Positions 1 to 4,697 of a stretch of 5,316 bases of DNA are shown here, in pieces. The notes under the pieces are model-generated. The model worked only from the letters and a program-made list of their open reading frames with translations. It made no database searches and had not been told where the DNA came from. The position numbers were made by a program, and so were the translations under genes. The stretch spans positions 1-5,316 of the forward strand of contig JACCTJ010000317.1 in the NCBI GenBank assembly GCA_013812485.1, written 5' to 3'. Numbering within the stretch: the first letter of the stretch is position 1; the number at the start of each line of letters is the position of its first letter. This DNA is from Thermoleophilaceae bacterium (lineage in GTDB: Bacteria > Actinomycetota > Thermoleophilia > Solirubrobacterales > Thermoleophilaceae).

Positions 1-164
1 AGAGCGCGCGGGCGGACGGGCTCAATCCCGGCTATCGCCTCGGGCAGGACTACCCGGAGTACCCAGACGGGCTGCTCGTGGCCGTGACCGAACGGCGCAC
101 GCGTGCCGACATCGACCGCCTGGCGCGTCACGCAGCGAGCGCTCGCGAGGGCGTGGCCGCGTGA
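1..164 (+). CDS. gcvPA: Glycine dehydrogenase (decarboxylating) subunit 1, C-terminal fragment
   Basis: Only the last 53 codons are in the window (frame from base 3, TGA at 162-164); the 5' part lies to the left. The visible C-terminus contains NPGYRLGQDYPEYPDGLLVA followed by VTERRTRADIDRLA. This is the characteristic end of the GcvPA subunit: a G-x-x-LG-x-x-YPE turn, then LLVAVTE-x-RT-x-x-DID. GcvPA pairs with GcvPB to form the PLP-dependent P-protein of the cytoplasmic glycine cleavage system. P-protein decarboxylates glycine and loads the aminomethyl group onto the lipoyl arm of GcvH. The identification is reinforced by gcvPB 374 nt downstream. Its stop overlaps the GTG start of the next gene (GTGA, 161-164), which suggests translational coupling. 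Catalytic regions cannot be assessed from this fragment. Confidence 0.88.
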   Translation, partial: SARADGLNPGYRLGQDYPEYPDGLLVAVTERRTRADIDRLARHAASAREGVAA

Positions 165-541
165 GCCCGGAGGAGAGAAAGAGGCTCTACGGTCGCCGGC
201 TGTCGGAGCTCTGGAACGGAGACCTGTCGGTGGCCGACGAGGTCATCGCGGCGGATTTCGTCGGGCACTGGCCCGGCGAGCCGCAGAAGGTCCGTGGCCC
301 GCAGGCGCTGGCGGAGCTGATCGGCGAGACCCGTGGTTACTTCACGGATCTAGCCTTCACCGCCGAGGTGGGCCCGATCGCCGAGGACGACACGGTGGCC
401 GCTCGCTGGAAGGGCGAGGGGACTTTTCAAGACGGCACTCGAGTGACCATGCATGGTCACGATCTGCTGCGGGTCCGCTCGGGCCGCTTCGCCGAGTACT
501 GGGCGCTTTCCGAGCAACCAACGCCGGAGGAGGCGGCATGA
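161..541 (+). CDS. SnoaL-like / NTF2-fold protein lying between gcvPA and gcvPB
   Basis: This 126-residue protein has the size and layout of the SnoaL-like polyketide-cyclase family (NTF2-like cone fold). An N-terminal helix (residues 3-20, ERKRLYGRRLSELWNGDL) leads to A-D-E-V-I-A-A-D-F-V-G-H (25-36) and a G-P-Q-A-L segment (46-50). An F-T-D-L-A-F strand (61-66) is followed by a W-K-G-E-G-T-F strand (83-89), then G-H-D-L-L-R-V-R-S-G-R-F-A-E-Y-W (99-114), which resembles the family's C-terminal strand pair ending in E-x-W. D101 sits where many members carry an active-site acid; that is an inference. Members range from cyclases and isomerases to non-enzymatic binding proteins, so substrate and reaction are unknown. 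The GTG start at 161 overlaps the gcvPA stop and has GAGGG at 147-151; the stop overlaps the gcvPB start (ATGA). No signal peptide or membrane segment is seen, so it should be cytoplasmic. Confidence 0.8.
   Translation: MSPEERKRLYGRRLSELWNGDLSVADEVIAADFVGHWPGEPQKVRGPQALAELIGETRGYFTDLAFTAEVGPIAEDDTVAARWKGEGTFQDGTRVTMHGHDLLRVRSGRFAEYWALSEQPTPEEAA
443..460. repeat. Perfect 18-bp palindrome inside the SnoaL-like gene
   Basis: Bases 443-460 (GTGACCATG/CATGGTCAC) form an uninterrupted self-complementary sequence with no spacer. They lie exactly in frame and encode V95-T-M-H-G-H100 of the SnoaL-like protein. The bases just outside (A442, G461) no longer pair. Such a site could bind a dimeric regulator, but its intragenic position and the coding constraint on the VTMHGH segment make coincidence plausible. 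No function is assigned. Confidence 0.5.
526..533 (+). promoter_or_regulatory. Strong Shine-Dalgarno for gcvPB
   Basis: GGAGGAGG lies just upstream of ATG 538, with 7 nt between the first GGAGG and the start codon. It is the best ribosome-binding site in the window. It supports starting gcvPB at 538 rather than at the far-upstream ATG (103) of the same open frame. It sits inside the end of the SnoaL-like gene, encoding part of its Pro-Glu-Glu-Ala-Ala tail. Confidence 0.75.
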
Positions 542-2112
542 GCGCGCCCGTCGGCTTCGCACCCGGCGGCGAGGAGACCGTGACGATCTACGAGCGCTCA
601 CGGTCGGGCCGGCGCGCCTTCGTTGCGCCGCCGCTCGAGGTCCCCGACACCCGGCTCTCCGAGCTCATCCCCGAGAGCGAGCGCCGCGCCGAGCCGCCCG
701 CCCTGCCCGAGGTCTCCGAGCCCGAGATCGTCCGCCACTTCAACAATCTGTCGAAGAAGAACTTCGACCTCGACACAGGTTTCTACCCGCTCGGCTCGTG
801 CACGATGAAGCACAACCCGAAGGTGAACGAGCGCGTCGCGGCGCTGCCCGGCCACGCGCGGCTGCATCCCGCGCAGGAGGCCAAGTACGCCCAGGGTGCG
901 CTGGAGCTCATGTTCCGTCTCCAGCGGGCGCTTTCCGAGATCGCCGGCCTGCCCCACGTCTCGCTCCAGCCGAGCGCGGGCTCGCACGGCGAGCTGGCGG
1001 GCCTGCTGCTCACCCGCGCCTACCACGACGACCGCGGTGAGGCGCGCACCAAGGTCCTCACCCCCGACACCGCGCACGGGACCAATCCGGCCACGGTGCG
1101 GATGGCCGGCTACGAGGTCGTGAAGGTCGGCACGGCCGACGACGGGGGCGTCGACCTCGACGACCTGCGCGCCAAGGCGGACGACGAGACCGCCTGCCTC
1201 ATGCTCACCAACCCGAACACGCTCGGGCTGTTCGACCGCAACATCACCGAGATCGCCAGAATCGTCCACGATGTCGGGGCCACGCTCTACTACGACGGGG
1301 CGAACCTGAACGCCGTCATGGGCATCTCCCGTCCCGGCGACATGGGCTTCGACATCGTCCACTACAACCTGCACAAGACCTTCTCCCAGCCCCACGGCGG
1401 CGGCGGGCCGGGCTCCGGCCCGATCGCGGTCTCCGAACGAATCGAGCCGTACCTGCCGCGCCCGCAGATCGTCGAGGTCGACTCGGGCAACGGCGCGGCG
1501 CCGGTCTACGACCTCGACTTCGTGCGGCCGAAGTCGATCGGCCGGCTGCGCGGCTTCCAGGGCAACTTCGGAGTCTTCGTGCGCTCGTACGCCTACATCT
1601 GCTCGCTCGGCGGCGACGGCCTGCGCGAGGCCTCCGAGATGGCGGTGCTCAACGCCAACTACCTGCGCGCGCGGCTTGCGGAGGCGGGTCTCGCCGAGCA
1701 CCTGCCGATTGCCTTCGACCGCCCGTGCATGCACGAGTTCGTGGTCTCGGGCAACGGCGCCAAGCGCAACCTAAGCGTAAAGACGCTCGACATCGCCAAG
1801 CGGCTGCTCGACCATCGCGTCCATCCGCCGACGGTCTACTTCCCGCTGCTCGTCGAGGAGGCCATGCTGATCGAGCCGACCGAGACCGAGCCCAAGGAGC
1901 GCCTCGACGGCTTCGTCGACGCGCTGCGAGCGGTGCTCGAGGAGGCCGCCGAGGACCCCGAGATCGCCCGAGGCGCCCCGTACACGACGCCGGTGCGCCG
2001 GCTCGACGAGGTCGGCGCGGCGCGGCGGCCGGTGGTGCGCCAGCCGCCGGCGGGCAACGAGCCGCCGGGCGATCCCGACGAGGCGCGGCAGGTCACGACC
2101 GGCGCGGTCTGA
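538..2112 (+). CDS. gcvPB: Glycine dehydrogenase (decarboxylating) subunit 2
   Basis: This complete 524-residue protein is the PLP-binding subunit of two-component P-protein in the glycine cleavage system. It decarboxylates glycine and transfers the aminomethyl group to lipoyl-GcvH, acting in the cytoplasm with GcvPA. Family hallmarks are present in order: NNLSKKNFDLDTGFYPLGSC (about 69-88) running into TMKHNP (89-94), PSAGSHGE (145-152), TPDTAHGTNPAT (175-186), YYDGANLNAV (251-260; D253 is the likely contact to the PLP ring nitrogen) and NLHKTFSQPHGGGGPG (277-292), where K280 is the expected Schiff-base lysine. CMHEF and the HPPTVYFP / MLIEPTETE segments complete the C-terminal domain. Length is close to the usual 480-520 residues. 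The last ~40 residues (485-524) are a Pro/Arg/Gly-rich tail beyond the conserved fold. ATG 538 is chosen because it has a strong Shine-Dalgarno, overlaps the previous stop and yields a normal N-terminus; the frame runs open upstream without homology. No disruption is visible. Confidence 0.96.
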   Translation: MSAPVGFAPGGEETVTIYERSRSGRRAFVAPPLEVPDTRLSELIPESERRAEPPALPEVSEPEIVRHFNNLSKKNFDLDTGFYPLGSCTMKHNPKVNERVAALPGHARLHPAQEAKYAQGALELMFRLQRALSEIAGLPHVSLQPSAGSHGELAGLLLTRAYHDDRGEARTKVLTPDTAHGTNPATVRMAGYEVVKVGTADDGGVDLDDLRAKADDETACLMLTNPNTLGLFDRNITEIARIVHDVGATLYYDGANLNAVMGISRPGDMGFDIVHYNLHKTFSQPHGGGGPGSGPIAVSERIEPYLPRPQIVEVDSGNGAAPVYDLDFVRPKSIGRLRGFQGNFGVFVRSYAYICSLGGDGLREASEMAVLNANYLRARLAEAGLAEHLPIAFDRPCMHEFVVSGNGAKRNLSVKTLDIAKRLLDHRVHPPTVYFPLLVEEAMLIEPTETEPKERLDGFVDALRAVLEEAAEDPEIARGAPYTTPVRRLDEVGAARRPVVRQPPAGNEPPGDPDEARQVTTGAV

Positions 2113-2159
2113 GGCGGCGGCGGTTTCGCCCGCCGAGGCCGGCGGGTAGGCCCCGCTTC

Positions 2160-2975
2160 ATGCACACCACCAACATCCAGGGCGTCGAGGTTCCCTCGCT
2201 CGGCTTCGGCACCTTCCAGCTCTCTGGAGACGACTGCCAGCGCGGCGTCGAGCATGCGCTGTCGGTCGGCTACCGCCACCTCGACACCGCTCAGGCCTAC
2301 GACAACGAGGAGCGGGTCGGGGCGGGGATGGGGCGCTCGGGTGTCGATCGCGCCGAGATCTTTCTGACCACGAAGCTCGACTCCGCGAGCCTATCTCGCG
2401 ACCGCGTCGAGCCGGCGGTCGCGGACAGCCTGAAGAAGCTGCGGACCGACTACGTCGACCTGCTCCTGATCCACTGGCCGAGCCGCGACACTCCGACCGA
2501 CGAGACCCTGGCGGCCATGAGGGAGGTCCAGGAGGAGGGAAGGGTTCGCCAGATCGGGGTCTCGAACTTCCCGCCCTCGCAGGTCGAGGCGGCGCTCGAG
2601 GAGGCGACGATCTTCTGCGACCAGGTCGAGTACCACCCCTTCCTCGGGCAGGAGCGCCTCCGCGGGCTCGCCGTCGAGCACGACTTCCTGCTCACCGCGT
2701 ACGCACCGCTCGCCCAGGGCGGGGTGATGTCCGATCCGACGCTCGAGGAGATCGCCGAGGCGCACGGGGCGAGCGCGGCGCAGGTTGCGCTGCGCTGGCT
2801 GATCGCGCAGGATCACGTATGCGCCATCCCGAAGGCGACCTCGCCCGACCGCATCGAGTCGAACCTCGCCGCCCTCGACCTCGAGCTCAGTGACGAGGAG
2901 CTGCGGCGGGTCGACGGACTCGAGCGCGGCGGGCGGGTGGTCGATCCGGACTTCGCGCCGGACTGGGAGGACTGA
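2160..2975 (+). CDS. Aldo/keto reductase, DkgB-like (NADPH-dependent)
   Basis: This complete 271-residue TIM-barrel aldo/keto reductase carries the full catalytic tetrad: D42 and Y47 (HLDTAQAYDNE), K72 (FLTTKL) and H105 (LLLIHWPS). It also has the signature IGVSNFP and the cofactor segment IPKATSPDRIESN (223-235), where K225 and R231 would bind the NADPH 2'-phosphate. RTDYVDLLLIHWPS, DNEERVG and the C-terminal RVVDPDFAPDWE resemble E. coli DkgB (2,5-diketo-D-gluconate reductase B, also active on methylglyoxal). A small carbonyl substrate is therefore likely, but the natural one cannot be read from sequence. ATG 2160 is chosen because the family N-terminus (V-x-V-P-S-L-G-F-G-T) begins just after it. 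The Shine-Dalgarno is modest (GGCGGGTAGG, 2141-2150). It lies 47 nt after gcvPB on the same strand and is probably co-transcribed. A direct role in glycine catabolism is not established. Confidence 0.93.
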   Translation: MHTTNIQGVEVPSLGFGTFQLSGDDCQRGVEHALSVGYRHLDTAQAYDNEERVGAGMGRSGVDRAEIFLTTKLDSASLSRDRVEPAVADSLKKLRTDYVDLLLIHWPSRDTPTDETLAAMREVQEEGRVRQIGVSNFPPSQVEAALEEATIFCDQVEYHPFLGQERLRGLAVEHDFLLTAYAPLAQGGVMSDPTLEEIAEAHGASAAQVALRWLIAQDHVCAIPKATSPDRIESNLAALDLELSDEELRRVDGLERGGRVVDPDFAPDWED

Positions 2976-3022
2976 GCAGAACAGTCGATCGGTGTATCTC
3001 CCGGTGTTACTCACCTACTTGC

Positions 3023-3053
3023 TTGCCTAGTGGCGCTTGGGGTGATGTAACCT
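3023..3053 (+). promoter_or_regulatory. Candidate promoter of the vapBC-trpS unit
   Basis: The 87-nt gap after the reductase gene is visibly richer in A/T than the flanking genes. TTGCCT (3023-3028) and TAACCT (3048-3053) resemble -35 and -10 boxes, with a long 19-nt spacer. TAACCT fits the actinobacterial TANNNT -10 pattern and ends 9 nt before the GTG at 3063. Transcription would then begin at or next to the start codon, giving a leaderless mRNA; consistent with this, no purine-rich Shine-Dalgarno precedes that GTG. The -10 box lies inside the palindromic operator. The -35 match is weak, so the exact promoter is uncertain. Confidence 0.4.
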
Positions 3054-3061
3054 TACATCAC
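3042..3061. promoter_or_regulatory. Perfect 20-bp palindromic operator upstream of vapB
   Basis: Two perfect 9-bp arms, GTGATGTAA (3042-3050) and TTACATCAC (3053-3061), flank a CC centre and end one base before the antitoxin start codon. Ribbon-helix-helix antitoxins of this type bind short inverted repeats over their own promoter, usually more tightly when complexed with toxin. Position, symmetry and AT content all fit an autoregulatory operator for the vapBC operon. Binding itself is inferred. The site is not followed by a T-run, so it is not an intrinsic terminator. Confidence 0.75.
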
Positions 3062-3062
3062 T

Positions 3063-3311
3063 GTGGGCCACCGCACCCAGATCACCCTCACCGACGCCCA
3101 GTACGCGAGCCTCAAGGTGCAGTCCCAGCGGACCGGAGCGACGCTGGCCGAGCTTGTCCGAAGGGCGGTCAGCCTCATGTACGGACCCGACGATGGCCTC
3201 GACGAGGAGGCGCTCGACGACAGCTTTGGCGCTTGGCATGACCGCGATTTCGACGGCGCCGCCTACGTCGAGGAGCTGCGCCCCGGGCTCGGGCGGCGGC
3301 TCGGGCTGTGA
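3063..3311 (+). CDS. vapB: VapB-type ribbon-helix-helix antitoxin
   Basis: This 82-residue protein has a ribbon-helix-helix N-terminus: strand RTQITL (4-9), helix from TDAQYASLKVQSQRTG (10-25), turn, and helix TLAELVRRAVSLMY (27-40). It dimerises and would bind DNA through the paired strands. The acidic and aromatic C-terminal tail (DDSFGAWHDRDFDG, 52-65, then YVEELRPGLGRRL) matches antitoxin tails that wrap around and block a PIN toxin's active site. Expected roles are neutralising the downstream VapC and repressing its own operon at the adjacent palindrome. GTG 3063 is the only sensible start: an in-frame TAA lies at 3048-3050, and the next Met is past the DNA-binding domain. No Shine-Dalgarno is visible, suggesting leaderless translation. 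Its stop overlaps the vapC start (GTGA, 3308-3311). The symbol is given by family and context; the exact VapB subfamily is uncertain. Confidence 0.87.
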   Translation: MGHRTQITLTDAQYASLKVQSQRTGATLAELVRRAVSLMYGPDDGLDEEALDDSFGAWHDRDFDGAAYVEELRPGLGRRLGL

Positions 3312-3694
3312 CTGCCGTCGCCGACACGTCAGTTCTGATCGACCACCTGCGGGGTGATGACCGCGCGCGCCAGCTGGTCAAGAGGGCAACGCGCTCGGGG
3401 GCGCGGGTCGTCGCGTCGGTCCTCACCAAGGTGGAGATCCTCGCGGGCGTACGCCCGCATGAGGCGGAAGCCACGCGTCGCCTGCTCGACCGGGTCGAGT
3501 GGATCGACGTCGACGACGAGCTCGCCGAGCGGGCCGGGGCGCTCGCCGCGCGCTTTGTCCGCAGCCATCCGGGCATCGAGGTCGTCGACTACGTGATCGC
3601 CGCGAGCGCCCAGCGGCTCGACGCCGAGCTCTGGACCCGCAACGTCCGGCACTTCCCGATGTTCCCCGGGTTGACCGCTCCCTACGGTCCCTGA
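3308..3694 (+). CDS. vapC: VapC-type PIN-domain ribonuclease toxin
   Basis: This 128-residue PIN-domain protein is the expected length for VapC. The conserved acidic residues are D6 (AVADTSVLIDHLRG), E43 (SVLTKVEILAGVRP) and D94 (VVDYVIAASA). The closing motif is TRNVRHFPMFPGL (110-122), common in VapC proteins. The fourth acidic site of the textbook PIN quartet appears to be N112, a common substitution. PIN toxins are Mg2+-dependent endoribonucleases that usually cut tRNA anticodon loops or rRNA and so stop translation; the target here is unknown. The GTG start at 3308 overlaps the antitoxin stop by 4 nt, and this coupling favours antitoxin being made first. No frameshift or missing core residue is visible, so the toxin looks intact. 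trpS begins 4 nt after its stop. Confidence 0.92.
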   Translation: MTAVADTSVLIDHLRGDDRARQLVKRATRSGARVVASVLTKVEILAGVRPHEAEATRRLLDRVEWIDVDDELAERAGALAARFVRSHPGIEVVDYVIAASAQRLDAELWTRNVRHFPMFPGLTAPYGP

Positions 3695-3698
3695 CCCG

Positions 3699-4697
3699 TT
3701 GCGCATCTTCTCCGGCATCCAGCCGACGGGCCGCAAGCACCTCGGCAACTACATCGGCGCGATCCGCCAGTACGTCGACGGGCAGGACCGCGGCGAAGCG
3801 ATCTACTGCATCGTCGACCTCCACGCGACGACCGTGCCCTACGACCACGCGGGGCTGCGGGCCTCGGTGCTCGACACGACGGCGATGCTCTTGGCCTCCG
3901 GCCTCGATCCGGCGCGCTGCATCCTCTTCCGCCAGGGCGACGTGGCCGAGCACACCGAGCTCACGTGGCTCCTGAGCGCGGTCACCGCGCACGGCGATCT
4001 CAACCGGATGCACCAGTTCAAGGACAAGTCCGCGCGCCAGCGCGAGCTGGTCTCGGCCGGCCTCTTCCTCTACCCGGTGCTCCAGGCCGCCGACGTGCTC
4101 GCCTATCGCGCCGAGGAGGTCCCGGTCGGGGCCGACCAGCGCCAGCACATCGAGCTCATGCGCGACATCGCGATGCGCTTCAACGAGCGCTTCGGGGAGA
4201 CGCTCGTCGTGCCGGAGCACCGGATCCCCGAGATCGGGGCGCGGATCATGGACCTCCAGGAGCCCGAGCGTAAGATGTCGACGACGGGCTCGAGCGAGCA
4301 GGGCACCCTCTACGTGCTCGACGAGCCGCGGGCGGTGGTCAAGAAGCTGAAGAGCGCGGTCACCGACTCGGGCCGCGAGGTGATCCGCTCGCCCGAGAAG
4401 CCGGGGGTCTCGAACCTGATCGAGGTCATGGCGGTGATCAGGGGCACCGACTCGGCGAGGATCGAGCAGGAGTTCGACGGTGCCGGCTACGGCGCGTTCA
4501 AGCAGGCCGTCGCCGACGCGATCGTCGAGTTCCTGGCGCCGGTGCGCGCGCGCTACGCGGAGCTGCGCGAGGACGAGGGCGCGCTCGAGGCGGTGCTCGG
4601 CGAGGGGGCGGAGCGGGCCCGAGCGATCGCCCGCGAGACCCTGGCCGACGTGCGCGAGCGCATGGGCGTCGGGCCGCCGCGCCGAGTCAGCGGGTGA
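3699..4697 (+). CDS. trpS: Tryptophanyl-tRNA synthetase
   Basis: This complete 332-residue class Ic aminoacyl-tRNA synthetase attaches tryptophan to tRNA-Trp using ATP; it is cytoplasmic and normally essential. The N-terminus RIFSGIQPTGRKHLGNYIGA (2-21) contains the HIGH-equivalent TG-x-x-HLGN. RMHQFKDKSARQ and VPVGADQRQHIELMRDIAMR (about 140-159) are typical Trp/ATP-pocket segments. The KMSKS loop reads KMSTT (192-196), lacking the second lysine. Length matches the bacterial norm of about 330. The start is TTG 3699, 4 nt after the vapC stop. An in-frame TGA at 3672-3674 with no ATG/GTG/TTG before 3699 rules out an upstream start, and the family N-terminus begins at once. No good Shine-Dalgarno precedes it, so ribosomes finishing vapC may re-initiate here. 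The 3' end overlaps the convergent SGNH gene by 11 bp. Confidence 0.95.
   Translation: MRIFSGIQPTGRKHLGNYIGAIRQYVDGQDRGEAIYCIVDLHATTVPYDHAGLRASVLDTTAMLLASGLDPARCILFRQGDVAEHTELTWLLSAVTAHGDLNRMHQFKDKSARQRELVSAGLFLYPVLQAADVLAYRAEEVPVGADQRQHIELMRDIAMRFNERFGETLVVPEHRIPEIGARIMDLQEPERKMSTTGSSEQGTLYVLDEPRAVVKKLKSAVTDSGREVIRSPEKPGVSNLIEVMAVIRGTDSARIEQEFDGAGYGAFKQAVADAIVEFLAPVRARYAELREDEGALEAVLGEGAERARAIARETLADVRERMGVGPPRRVSG

Noticed and set aside
103..537. N-terminal extension of the gcvPB frame from an ATG at 103
   Set aside because: The extra residues are Arg/Gly-rich and overlap gcvPA and the SnoaL-like gene. The strong Shine-Dalgarno and normal N-terminus point to ATG 538.
598..1734. Long minus-strand open frame (378 codons) opposite gcvPB
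   Set aside because: Its protein is a low-complexity Arg/Val/Asp/Gly mix with no recognisable motif. Long antisense frames are expected opposite GC-rich genes, and the plus strand clearly encodes GcvPB.
1724..1735. 12-bp palindrome CGTGCATGCACG inside gcvPB
   Set aside because: About one palindrome of this length is expected by chance in a window this size, and it encodes the conserved CMHEF region.
2118..2135. GC hairpin (CGGCGG, 6-nt loop, CCGCCG) between gcvPB and the reductase gene
   Set aside because: It has only a 6-bp stem and no following T-run, and such short pairings are frequent at this GC content. It is not convincing as a terminator.
2391..3014. Minus-strand open frame (207 codons) opposite the aldo/keto reductase
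   Set aside because: It is the antisense shadow of a gene with a full catalytic tetrad, and its sequence has no motif of its own.
3023..3241. Alternative frame starting 40 nt upstream of vapB
   Set aside because: It reads a Pro/Arg/His-rich peptide in another frame across the operator and vapB. The vapB frame has a clear ribbon-helix-helix.
3423..4220. Minus-strand open frame (265 codons) across vapC and trpS
   Set aside because: It spans two well-supported plus-strand genes, is compositionally biased, and shows no family features.
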